DNA of 64,000 bases, from contig CAWJBZ010000003.1 of the NCBI GenBank assembly GCA_963841325.1, positions 40,256 to 104,255 on the forward strand, given 5' to 3'. Both the position numbers and the translations under genes were made by a program. Numbering within the stretch: the first letter of the stretch is position 1; the number at the start of each line of letters is the position of its first letter. The DNA comes from CAVPPA01 sp963841325 (GTDB lineage: Bacteria; Patescibacteriota; Saccharimonadia; Saccharimonadales; UBA4665). This document shows positions 16,591 through 24,782 of the stretch, piece by piece. A model generated the notes under the pieces. The model had not been told where the DNA came from, did no database searches, and worked only from the letters and a program-made list of their open reading frames with translations.

Positions 16591-17922
16591 ATGAAACTCT
16601 CGTATTACACCATTACAGTTGACATCCCCACAGGTAAGGTGTTCTACAATACTATGTATAAGAACATTGCCGAGCTAACCCATGATGAATGTGGTTGGTT
16701 CGAGAACCTGATGAATAACGCTTTTCGGCCAACACGCCAAGAAGAAGTCGGCTTGCTTGAGTCCCTAACGCAACAGATGTTCGTGGTAGAGGACGACATG
16801 GATGAGCTTGCCTACTTCCAGCTTGGGTGGAATCGCAGTCTGTATGCCTCAGGCATCGTCCGCCACACCATATTACCAAACCTATCTTGTAACCTTGACT
16901 GTCCGTACTGCTTCGAAAACAAGACAGGAAAGTTCATGAATCGGGAAACCGAGAAACAATATCTAGCCTGGTTGGAGAAGCAGTTGCCAGGTGCAAAGTA
17001 TTTCTATCTGACTTGGTATGGCGGAGAACCACTGCTCTCAAAAGGCACAATCAATCGGTTGACCGAAGGCATTTTGCCTTTGAGAGAGCAGTTTGGCTTT
17101 GAGTACGGTGCCAGTGTTGTGACTAACGGCGTTTTGCTGGACGGACGGTTTGCTGAGCAAGCAGAACAGCTCGGCATAAAGAGTGTCCAGGTAACGCTTG
17201 ATGGCGACCAAGCTATTCACGATACGTATCGTTTCGTCAAGGGCTCCCATGCAGGCACCTTCGACACCATCTTGGCGAATATTGCACAGTTCTGCGAAAT
17301 TTGCAGTTCGGACGTGGCATCCATTCTGCGCGTGAATGTCACTGATCATAACTTCGAAACGATACCAGCTTTACTCGACAAGGTCCCGGCCATAGTAAAA
17401 AGAAAGTGTGTCGTGCTTTTCCGATGGGTATATTCCCACGCTGATGGGAGAAATCCCGGAGTTGAATTTTCAAGGAGGCTGAAGGGAGATTCTCCCTTCA
17501 CAAACCTTGCGTCACTCTACACACTGGCTGAAAGTCTTGGCTTCACGACCAATTCATTCGACGAGGGCCGGACCTACAACTTTTGTGAGTGCGACTTTGA
17601 CAATGCGTTGTTGATTGACCAGGATGGTGATTTGTTCATGTGTACTCACAACATGAGCAAAGGTGAATCTGTGGGCAGTGTCCGAGATGGTTTCAAGACT
17701 CAGGGGAACATCTCGAGATATGCAAGATTCGTTACAGCCAATCCGTTCGACGATCTGGAGTGCCTCCAGTGCAAAATCCTCCCCTTATGTAAAGGAGGGT
17801 GCCGTAAGGCGAGGTTCATTGGTAGAAAAACGTGCTCTGATGTCAGGCGCGATATTCCAGGATACATTCTCCAGAAGTACCGGAAGGCGTTGTCTTCCAG
17901 TTCTCAACCATCCACAACCTAG
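16591..17922 (+). CDS. Radical SAM/SPASM peptide maturase
   Basis: Predicted to modify a ribosomally made peptide, probably the product of the next gene. With the start chosen here the protein is 443 aa. The first about 90 residues resemble the substrate-recognition N-terminus of other peptide maturases (YYTITVDIPTGKVFYN). The radical SAM cluster motif CNLDCPYC follows (C100, C104, C107), then the SAM-binding WYGGEPLL. The SPASM domain has Cys at 332, 334 and 351, the C-x2-C-x5-C-x3-C set 391/394/400/404, and C415, enough for two auxiliary clusters. I chose ATG 16591 because GGAG lies 9 nt before it; the in-frame ATG at 16576 has no such site. Its promoter and peptide partner are intact, and no transporter or protease gene is adjacent. 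Confidence 0.88.
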   Translation: MKLSYYTITVDIPTGKVFYNTMYKNIAELTHDECGWFENLMNNAFRPTRQEEVGLLESLTQQMFVVEDDMDELAYFQLGWNRSLYASGIVRHTILPNLSCNLDCPYCFENKTGKFMNRETEKQYLAWLEKQLPGAKYFYLTWYGGEPLLSKGTINRLTEGILPLREQFGFEYGASVVTNGVLLDGRFAEQAEQLGIKSVQVTLDGDQAIHDTYRFVKGSHAGTFDTILANIAQFCEICSSDVASILRVNVTDHNFETIPALLDKVPAIVKRKCVVLFRWVYSHADGRNPGVEFSRRLKGDSPFTNLASLYTLAESLGFTTNSFDEGRTYNFCECDFDNALLIDQDGDLFMCTHNMSKGESVGSVRDGFKTQGNISRYARFVTANPFDDLECLQCKILPLCKGGCRKARFIGRKTCSDVRRDIPGYILQKYRKALSSSSQPSTT

Positions 17923-17938
17923 CTGAGGTGAGGTTCAA

Positions 17939-18139
17939 ATGAATACGGTCCAGACAGTTACGAGAGTCAACGACATAACCGGAGCTACTGAAGGTAGGCC
18001 GGAGGAGACTCTCCCCACCGGGGAATCAATCACTAGAGCCATTGTCATGGGTGCCAAGTCTTGCTGTGGAGCGGCTTACAGCGAGAGTCCCCACGTTATG
18101 GTCGCGCAGCCCAGTTTTACTGTTCAACCGTCCAACTAA
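17939..18139 (+). CDS. Candidate RiPP precursor peptide (66 aa, Cys-Cys motif)
   Basis: It begins 16 nt after the maturase stop with a strong Shine-Dalgarno region (GAGGTGAGG, 5 nt spacing). Residues 1-38 are polar with an acidic patch (EGRPEET), as in leader peptides. The C-terminal part holds MGAKSCCGAAYSESPH, with adjacent C42-C43, Tyr47 and His52, then VMVAQPSFTVQ. I match no named precursor family. A thioether, sactionine/ranthipeptide-like or other carbon-linked modification on the Cys pair or its neighbours is an inference from the adjacent SPASM enzyme. Confidence 0.7.
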   Translation: MNTVQTVTRVNDITGATEGRPEETLPTGESITRAIVMGAKSCCGAAYSESPHVMVAQPSFTVQPSN

Positions 18140-18146
18140 TTGTTAG

Positions 18147-18193
18147 ATGACAGAGGGGAGTTTCATCTCCGGGTGGGGCTTCCCTGCTGTCAT
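18147..18193 (+). terminator. Terminator-like hairpin after the precursor gene
   Basis: ATGACAG pairs with CTGTCAT, extended inward by AGGGG/TCCCT with one bulged G. An inner GGAG/CTCC hairpin is an alternative fold. The sequence after it is only moderately T-rich (TTCGTCAAGTTTTGGTTTT), so it may be an attenuator or a leaky terminator allowing transcription into the structured tract beyond. Confidence 0.55.
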
Positions 18194-18218
18194 TTCGTCA
18201 AGTTTTGGTTTTAGGTTA

Positions 18219-18297
18219 GCCATGAACCTTCACTCAAATCATGGCACCGTAGTAGTGTTATTTGCGTTGAGTCCTTAAAAGGACTCCGCTGTAACAC
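18219..18297 (+). ncRNA. Two hairpins of a structured RNA tract
   Basis: The first hairpin is GCCATGA/TCATGGC (18219-18245, 13-nt loop). The second is GTGTTA-ttt-GCG-tt-GAGTCCTT, loop AA, AAGGACTC-CGC-tg-TAACAC (18255-18297), a 17-bp stem with internal loops. Together with the terminator hairpin and the hammerhead-like fold this makes four consecutive stems in about 215 nt without an ORF. Confidence 0.5.
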
Positions 18298-18302
18298 ACT
18301 AC

Positions 18303-18359
18303 AATAGCTTTCACGAATGTGTATTCGTGCTGAAGAGCCTAAAAAGACGAAAAGCTATT
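18303..18359 (+). ncRNA. Candidate type III hammerhead ribozyme
   Basis: The complete three-way fold is visible. Stem III is AATAGCTT (18303-18310) with AAGCTATT (18352-18359), 8 bp. The unpaired residue T18311 completes an NUH site. Stem I is CACGAAT/ATTCGTG with loop GTGT (18312-18329). The core CUGAAGA (18330-18336) matches C3-U4-G5-A6-N7-G8-A9. Stem II is GCCT/AGAC with loop AAAA, and GAA plus the first stem III A (18349-18352) gives the 12-15.1 core. Predicted cleavage lies after T18311. The only flaw is one C-A mismatch in stem II. Confidence 0.6.
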
Positions 18360-18452
18360 TTGGTTAAACAATCTGCCTAAGCAACAAGTCCTTATCCGCC
18401 AGGTAAATTAATCAATATAGTTCTACGATGCATTATAGGGTCATCCATAAAA

Positions 18453-18691
18453 ATGGTACTTTTATATTACTCATGCATTACTCCCGCCAGGGGCAGGGAT
18501 GAGGCAGTAAAACAATCAGAGAAATATAAAGAAAAACTACCCTTGTGGTTGCTAAAAGAAGGTGAATTGAAAATATATAAAACACTTTAGATGGACTAAG
18601 GACCATACCTCTTACTCATCTTACTCACGATGCCCTAAAAGACGCTATTGATAACGCCAAAGTATTTAAAAAGTTAATAGATATTAAATAG
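18453..18691 (+). pseudogene. Remnant coding fragments
   Basis: A 45-codon ORF (18453-18590) begins MVLLYYSCITPARGRDEA and ends WLLKEGELKIYKTL. After its stop, a different frame ending at 18691 reads LTHDALKDAIDNAKVFKKL. The two pieces look like one protein tail split by a stop and a frameshift. The family is unknown, and the stretch is AT-rich compared with the maturase gene. Confidence 0.35.
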
Positions 18692-18706
18692 AATTAACTT
18701 GTCTAA

Positions 18707-20968
18707 TTATCTTTTGGCTGAAGTCACTGTTTTAGCGGCTGGGGCTGTCGTCTTTAAGGAAACACTGTGCAAAGCAGTTTCATCAATTTTTGGGATTTGG
18801 GTATCGGTTATTTTCAGCTTGGCCTTGGAGAAAACAAAGCCAAAAGTACTTCCCTGACCTTCTTTACTCTCGAATATAAGTGAACCGCCCTGCGCAGCAA
18901 TTACTTTCTTAGCCATAAATAAACCCAGTCCCGTGCCGTCCGGCCGGACTTTGCGGGCGTTAGTGGCTCGATAAAATTTAGTAAATAAGTGGTGCTGTTC
19001 CGCTTTAGGAACCCCGATACCAGTATCGGTTACTATCATTTCGATGGTTGTCGGGTTGTTGGTTAGAGTTACGTCAATGTGACCACCAGACGGAGTGTAA
19101 TAAATGGCGTTATCGATAAAGTTCATGCCTACCTGACGGATTTTAGTCTCATCCAGCATGAGTAATGGAAAGTCAGTGGGTTTCTTATAATTTAATGCAA
19201 CATTTTTAACTTCGGCGGTTTCAGCTAGCTGGGCAACTTCCTCTTCCATTAATTTATTTAAATTAACAGGGATTGGTTCAATAACGAATTTTCCGGTTTT
19301 CAGGCGCGAAACGTTCAGTAAGTCGGTAATGAGATAGACCATTCGTTGGGAGCTGGCAAAAGCTTGATGCAGCATTTTATATTGATTGGGGTTAACCTTC
19401 CCGGCATCACCCTCTAGCACCATGCTGAGATATCCTTTTACGCTAGTTAGTGGTGTGCGCAGTTGATGACTAGCCATACTAATGAAGTCGTCTTTCGTTT
19501 CATCAAGCTCTTCGAGTCTTTCGTTGGTACGTCTTAGTTTACGCGTAGCGTCGTCGACCTTATTTTGCAGTGTGATATTAAAGTTTTCAATCTCTTCAGT
19601 ATGAAGTGCATTCTGAATAGCAATGACTAGTTCGTTTGCGATAATTTCAATAACTTTATAGTCCTGTGGGCTATACATATCACCAGTCTTTTTTGGCCCT
19701 AATATTAAATACCCGATTCCTTCTTCGCTAACATTCGAGGTTAGACGAGCAATAAGGGATATATCCATGTTGTGTAAAGTCTTTTGGGTAGTCTGATATT
19801 TGTTTTCCAGTAAATCAGCGACAATAACTTTCCGGCTAATTTTTGGTGATTTATTTAATGCTGATTCAATATCACTTTCAGAAAAGTTAGATTTTATAAC
19901 CTTACCGATCGTTCGCCCTGGCATATTTTCGGTCTTTTTAATAATAAAGGCACAATAAGTTGGAGTAATATTCTTTTCGACAATTTCAATACTCTTCCTG
20001 AGTATGGGATTTAAGCCGAAAGTAGTGACTAATATTTTATTAAAATTATCCAAAAGGGCTTGAGCGTCATAGGAGTATCGATAAAACAGACGATTACTTA
20101 TCTTATTGAAAAATCGTTTCAGAGGTGGGAAGGCGAATGCTAATGCTACAGCTAAAATTATATATAGCCAACGCACTGCTTGATTGTCCAAATTTTTACC
20201 ACCCAGCAAGAAATTAGTAAGAGTAAATGTGGTTATTCCAAACAAAAACCCTAAACTTAAAAGCGATAACAAGTATGCGGATGATCTTGCGACAAGCAAA
20301 CGAATATCGAAAAGGCCGTGCCTAAAAATAGCCAGAAATATACATCCAGCAAATATTACTACCGCTAGGGGGAGTAATAAATTACTGCCGCTGGTGTTCA
20401 AAACGTAACCACCAACTACGCCAACCAATAGAGCCAGTAACATCCCGACGCCAATTATTCTGATCTGTTCAGCGGTGTTAGATCTTGAGGTACGTCTAAT
20501 TGCCCGGCGAAGCCAAATATATGAAAAGCCCAACGCGATGATAGTATATAAAGTCTGTAATGCATAAATTTTTGTTGGATTTAGCAATAAGACACCTAGT
20601 GATCCTTTTTTAACACTCCCGACCATTAGTGGCGATAAAGATAATATTGCAAATGCTGTAGATACCGTAAAAAAAAGAACGTTTATCAGTTTGCTAGAAC
20701 GATGAATGAACTGCTCAGAAAACACAAAGAAGAAAGCCGGCGCGAAACTACCAAACATTAAGGCGAATCTTAATAACTTTAAACTTATGTCTGGTTGATT
20801 AAATAAATCTGTGAGCCAAAGAAATATCAGCCAAAACACTAAAATTAATAGAAATGCCTGAAAAGTAATTACATCTCTCTGACGACGAATATTTCCCTGG
20901 AACAACATGATAAGCATGCTTACCAGAACGGCTATTGGTATAATATAGGCTATAATCAATAAAATCAT
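18707..20968 (-). CDS. Membrane sensor histidine kinase (7TM-like, GAF, HisKA, HATPase)
   Basis: Two-component sensor of 753 aa. About eight N-terminal membrane helices (residues 1-285) form a 7TM-type sensor unit, followed by a GAF-like domain (about 300-455) and a coiled coil (about 460-490). The phospho-acceptor box is MASHQLRTPLTSVKGY (near 500), and the ATPase has the N box NFIDNAIYYTPSGG, G1 DTGIGVP and G2 GTGLGLFMAK. No response regulator is adjacent. The single-domain regulators at 24.4 and 27.3 kb are possible partners. The signal sensed cannot be read from sequence. Confidence 0.93.
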   Translation of the reverse strand: MILLIIAYIIPIAVLVSMLIMLFQGNIRRQRDVITFQAFLLILVFWLIFLWLTDLFNQPDISLKLLRFALMFGSFAPAFFFVFSEQFIHRSSKLINVLFFTVSTAFAILSLSPLMVGSVKKGSLGVLLLNPTKIYALQTLYTIIALGFSYIWLRRAIRRTSRSNTAEQIRIIGVGMLLALLVGVVGGYVLNTSGSNLLLPLAVVIFAGCIFLAIFRHGLFDIRLLVARSSAYLLSLLSLGFLFGITTFTLTNFLLGGKNLDNQAVRWLYIILAVALAFAFPPLKRFFNKISNRLFYRYSYDAQALLDNFNKILVTTFGLNPILRKSIEIVEKNITPTYCAFIIKKTENMPGRTIGKVIKSNFSESDIESALNKSPKISRKVIVADLLENKYQTTQKTLHNMDISLIARLTSNVSEEGIGYLILGPKKTGDMYSPQDYKVIEIIANELVIAIQNALHTEEIENFNITLQNKVDDATRKLRRTNERLEELDETKDDFISMASHQLRTPLTSVKGYLSMVLEGDAGKVNPNQYKMLHQAFASSQRMVYLITDLLNVSRLKTGKFVIEPIPVNLNKLMEEEVAQLAETAEVKNVALNYKKPTDFPLLMLDETKIRQVGMNFIDNAIYYTPSGGHIDVTLTNNPTTIEMIVTDTGIGVPKAEQHHLFTKFYRATNARKVRPDGTGLGLFMAKKVIAAQGGSLIFESKEGQGSTFGFVFSKAKLKITDTQIPKIDETALHSVSLKTTAPAAKTVTSAKR

Positions 20969-21025
20969 GTCTTTATAGATACAATAAACCTTATACTAAG
21001 AAATCGCTAGCAACTTACGCCCCCT

Positions 21026-21958
21026 ATGATAACGTTCAGTCAACTACAACTAGAAGATGCCAAAAAGATTCAAAATTTCGTAGCTCATTTTGAGCCCTAC
21101 TCTGATTTCAATTTCGTTAGCCTTTATAGTTGGTCTATTAACGATCAAACATTATATTGTTTAGATGACGATTCTTTTTATATAGTTATGCCTGACTATA
21201 CTTCGAAGAGTTTGATTTTCTCGTTTCTATGTACTGCGATTTCTGTTGGTAGTTTGAAAAACATTCTGGCCTGGAAAAAGGCTAACAATTTGTCTAGGAA
21301 TAATGTTTTTAAATTACTGTCCGAACCTAGCACGGCAGCATGTCAATCGTTTTTAAGTACCACGAACTATAATTACTCGTTAACAGAAGATCCTGCAAAT
21401 TATGACTACATACTTGGTACCTCAGCGATAGTAAAAGTTCTTGGTTCTGAGTTTCAAGATTTTAGATATAAACTGGCAAAATTAGACCGAGAGTGGGGAG
21501 ATAAAATTTCACCGCTAGTTTTTTCGCCATTGTCTAAGGATCATTTACTTCTGGTTCATGAATTACAACAAAAATGGAGTAAGCAAAAAGGCTCGCCAAA
21601 TACTCCTTTAACGAGTGAGGCCACAGCGTTTGAGCGGTCGCTACAGGTAGCTACTCGCTATCCAAAAAGTATTCGCTTTAAGGCGTACGTTATTGGCAAC
21701 CAATTAGTGGGCTTCGCTAGTTACGAACTCTTGCCGAATAGCTATGCGATAGCGCATTTTCTAAGTTATGATCCATCAATTCGAAATATTTACTATAAGC
21801 TTGTTTCAGAAACCTGCAAAGACCTATATCAATCAGGGGTGTCATTTTTAAATATCGAGCAGGATTTAGGTATACCTGGTTTACGCCAAACTAAAAATCA
21901 TTTACGGCCAATAAAATTACTCAAAAAATATACTCTGACTATCGAATCGCAAGTTTAA
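21026..21958 (+). CDS. DUF2156 / phosphatidylglycerol lysyltransferase-like protein
   Basis: A 310-aa protein resembling the double-GNAT C-terminal domain of MprF-like enzymes. An N-terminal half binds the acceptor (FEPYSDFNFVSLYSW near 24-38), and in the C-terminal half the family pattern NQLVGFASYELLPNSYAIAHFLSYDPSIRNIYYKL ends in LNIEQDLGIPGLRQTKNHLRP. No membrane part is present, so a soluble aminoacyl- or acyl-transferase is likelier than a true flippase. Its 3' end overlaps the convergent next gene by 20 nt. It is divergent from the sensor kinase with 57 nt between starts. Confidence 0.75.
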   Translation: MITFSQLQLEDAKKIQNFVAHFEPYSDFNFVSLYSWSINDQTLYCLDDDSFYIVMPDYTSKSLIFSFLCTAISVGSLKNILAWKKANNLSRNNVFKLLSEPSTAACQSFLSTTNYNYSLTEDPANYDYILGTSAIVKVLGSEFQDFRYKLAKLDREWGDKISPLVFSPLSKDHLLLVHELQQKWSKQKGSPNTPLTSEATAFERSLQVATRYPKSIRFKAYVIGNQLVGFASYELLPNSYAIAHFLSYDPSIRNIYYKLVSETCKDLYQSGVSFLNIEQDLGIPGLRQTKNHLRPIKLLKKYTLTIESQV

Positions 21959-23642
21959 GAACGTTGTAATAGTATTTGTGCTCTTCCGGCCCTGTAACGT
22001 CTACTATTCCTGATGATTTCAGCGCTAATTCTGCTAGTTTCGGAATGTAACCGGCAGATATATTACTGCACTCAAACGTAATATCAAATAAACCGTGCTT
22101 GACTAATGCATCGTACGCAAAGCTGTTCATAATTGAACGGCTAACCGCCCTTCCATATCCTGGAGCACTTGCTATACCGGAGAAGTAATACAATGGCGAG
22201 TTTTGAGTTTCTTCTTTAAGATACCTCTCATTAAGCCATGGACATAAACTGATATCCGATACCATGTAACCAAAACTTTGCATATTATCTTCGTCGTCAA
22301 AATACGCTTTCAGTAAACTCCCCTTGGACAGTAGCACTTTTAACAATTCGTCTCTTTTTAGCGCACCGGCTATAGGGTGGTCATCAACCAGTCTTTGAAA
22401 TTGCTCTTGGTATATTTCCCAGATTCTTGGAAAGTGTTGCCTGATATCGTCTTCTGTAGCCAAATCACGAACGTGTGGGTTAGTTGTAAATCCAATTAAT
22501 TCTTTTGTTTTTGCGTCACCATGCATGCGGTAGTGATACGTTGCTGCTGGTGTTTTGTTAGACGTAATCAACTCATCAACTTCGCCGTAATCACCAGATC
22601 CAAACAAAGACTGCCCTTCTAAATAATCAAATACTATAGCTGAAGCGTGTACTCTCTGTGCAGCATCATCGATTGCTCCAGAAATGACTTGAGGGTCTAA
22701 CTTTGCTAGTTCTTTTTGGGGTATTACGCAATAAAGCATCTGGCTAGGATCATAACCTTTTACGCTAAAGAAATTAGGATTTAACCACCCAGCATATTTA
22801 AGTGGCACAAGAAATGGTATGATATGACTCTTTTTTCCGTTATTTACTTCTAGATGTACTGTCTGCTTATCCTTTATGGCTTTTCTATAATCTGTAGGCG
22901 CTAACCCCTCAACTTGCGGACCTGTAGCTCCCGCGGTAACCAAATCATAATACGCAAGGGCATTTGTACGGTTTTTGATCTGATGTTTGCTCCAATTAAA
23001 CGCGGCCGCCGAAGCTACTGCTGTGCCAGCTACGATACCTGTTGCTGGTAAATTATTATCAAGACCAATTTTGATACCTTCTGCCATACCGGCACCGAGT
23101 AAAGCACAATAGCCGGCCAATGCAACAGATACTTTATAACCATGTCGTAGGTTTTCTTGCTCAGTTATATTACTGTCTTCTATCCTCTCTGCGGCCATTG
23201 AAGCAACAGAACCACCCAAAAGGGCTATTTCGCCTTTAGTAACGGCAGAAAAATTAACTCTGTTGCTCCTAGTAAATCTTGATAACCTTTGATTAAGCCA
23301 ATGGGTGAAGTGCCTACTGGTTTCTGTTTGCAACAAAGGAGCGGCTGCTCTAGCTCCGACACCTTCAACTACTAGTGTCGATAAACCAAGTGTCGCAGCC
23401 CCCATCAGCGGGTTCCTAGACAGTATTTCACCGGCACCGAATGCAGCACCTCTAATAATTTCATTGGCAGGGGAAATTTCAGCCAATGCGATTGCCAACT
23501 GAGCGACATGTTTACTTCTTTGAATTAGATCTAGACGCTTCGCGACCTCAGGCAATGTTTCTGGGCTACTACCCAAGATAGACTGATCGTCGTCAGGGGT
23601 TAATCGAACACTATCAAGAGAGTCAACTCTTTGGTTAGTCAT
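21939..23642 (-). CDS. Unknown 567-aa protein, hydrophobic middle and GNAT-like end
   Basis: No named family is recognised. Residues about 1-45 are polar, and 46-210 contain several Ala/Gly-rich hydrophobic helices that could be membrane segments. Residues 220-400 are a soluble region. The final 170 residues hold FGYMVSDISLCPWLNERYL and YYFSGIASAPGYGRAVSRSIM, reminiscent of the acetyl-CoA-binding strand and helix of N-acetyltransferases. It starts 11 nt after the arginine decarboxylase gene behind AAAGGTAA, so the two are one operon. Acylation of agmatine or another polyamine is a guess from context. Confidence 0.6.
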   Translation of the reverse strand: MTNQRVDSLDSVRLTPDDDQSILGSSPETLPEVAKRLDLIQRSKHVAQLAIALAEISPANEIIRGAAFGAGEILSRNPLMGAATLGLSTLVVEGVGARAAAPLLQTETSRHFTHWLNQRLSRFTRSNRVNFSAVTKGEIALLGGSVASMAAERIEDSNITEQENLRHGYKVSVALAGYCALLGAGMAEGIKIGLDNNLPATGIVAGTAVASAAAFNWSKHQIKNRTNALAYYDLVTAGATGPQVEGLAPTDYRKAIKDKQTVHLEVNNGKKSHIIPFLVPLKYAGWLNPNFFSVKGYDPSQMLYCVIPQKELAKLDPQVISGAIDDAAQRVHASAIVFDYLEGQSLFGSGDYGEVDELITSNKTPAATYHYRMHGDAKTKELIGFTTNPHVRDLATEDDIRQHFPRIWEIYQEQFQRLVDDHPIAGALKRDELLKVLLSKGSLLKAYFDDEDNMQSFGYMVSDISLCPWLNERYLKEETQNSPLYYFSGIASAPGYGRAVSRSIMNSFAYDALVKHGLFDITFECSNISAGYIPKLAELALKSSGIVDVTGPEEHKYYYNVLKLAIR

Positions 23643-23653
23643 AAGAATTACCT

Positions 23654-24157
23654 TTACTTAGAATAAATAGCGTGGTTGTCCCAGTTACTCGCCTGAAATA
23701 CAGCCACCGCTAAAGCACAAACCGGAGCATGCTTACAGACTTGACCAACTACTTTCATTTGAATCGGTCCAAAGTTTACATTTCTAGTTGCCATTAAGGC
23801 CTCTAAGCTTTGGGTGATATCCCGTCTGACAGCAGCTTCATTTTCGCCATCATGTTCTACAAACAATCCTTTTCCGGATTTCTTGTCTTGGACCCAACCT
23901 AAGCCTGCCCAAGCTTCTATGTTAGGCGTGTCAACGCGTTTTTCAGATAAAACTATGTACAGTCGATCACCCCATTTACCAGGTAAGTCTCTAGCTGGCA
24001 ATGCAGTATTTAGGAGGATAATTGAGGTATCCAGTGGAACTACTGAACTTAATCGAATTAGGTTGTAGTTTGCCACACCAGCAACATTTAAGGCAGCATC
24101 AAAGGCTGCCAGCTTGGTTGGGCCGGCACCAATTCCAGAAGTGATGTAAATTTTCAT
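23654..24157 (-). CDS. pdaD: Pyruvoyl-dependent arginine decarboxylase
   Basis: Converts arginine to agmatine with a self-generated pyruvoyl group. It shows TSGIGAGPTKLAAFDAAL at the start and NLIRLSSVVP (about 32-41); cleavage between S37 and S38 would form the pyruvoyl residue. LPGKWGDRLYIVLSEK and a terminal VAVFQASNW complete the family pattern. The length of 167 aa matches archaeal and bacterial members. I chose the ATG at 24157 because AAGGA precedes it; an upstream in-frame ATG at 24187 has no ribosome site. Confidence 0.9.
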   Translation of the reverse strand: MKIYITSGIGAGPTKLAAFDAALNVAGVANYNLIRLSSVVPLDTSIILLNTALPARDLPGKWGDRLYIVLSEKRVDTPNIEAWAGLGWVQDKKSGKGLFVEHDGENEAAVRRDITQSLEALMATRNVNFGPIQMKVVGQVCKHAPVCALAVAVFQASNWDNHAIYSK

Positions 24158-24380
24158 TGTTTGATCCTTAAGATTAAAAAACAGCACCCAGGGTCAGTTA
24201 TTAAACTTACCTGAATGCCATTAAGCTGCTAAAGAACACCGCAATAATACCTTATTTATACTAAATAGTCAATAGCATTAGCAAAATCATACAAATGGCG
24301 TGTAATTCTTGTATATAAAACTATCTTGTCTAGATATAATTTATGCCTTAAGATGCGCTATAATCAAAAATAAGAAACAC

Positions 24381-24782
24381 ATGAAAAAGATAGTCATCGT
24401 TGAAGACGAACTCCCGATCCAGTTAATGTATCAGATGAAACTGAAACGTGAAGGCTTTGACGTACGGGTAGCTTCCAATGGCTTAGAGGGGCTGAATATT
24501 GTTGAGTCTTTTCACCCCGACCTAATTCTATTAGACCTTCGTATGCCGGTGATGGACGGCGCCGAAATGCTCGAAAAACTCCGAGCTGCACCATGGGGTA
24601 GTGATATTCGGGTGATAATTCTAACTAACATCAGCAAGACCGAGGCGCCCCAAAGTTTGCGTTTCTTAAATGTTGACCGCTATATCGTGAAGGCTCATTA
24701 CACTCCTACTCAAGTTCTAGCAATTATCCAGGAAGTGCTGGGTCTTAAAACTTTACCCTCATGGTCGATCTTTTTCAAATAA
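24381..24782 (+). CDS. Single-domain response regulator (CheY-like)
   Basis: Receiver domain only, 133 aa. The acidic pocket is VEDE near the start. The phospho-acceptor Asp is in PDLILLDLRMPVMDG (about 47-61), the Thr in VIILTN, and the Lys in DRYIVKAHYTPTQV. There is no output domain, so it acts by protein contact. A TATAAT at 24359-24364 lies 16 nt before the ATG. It is closely similar in layout to the regulator at 27250. Confidence 0.9.
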   Translation: MKKIVIVEDELPIQLMYQMKLKREGFDVRVASNGLEGLNIVESFHPDLILLDLRMPVMDGAEMLEKLRAAPWGSDIRVIILTNISKTEAPQSLRFLNVDRYIVKAHYTPTQVLAIIQEVLGLKTLPSWSIFFK

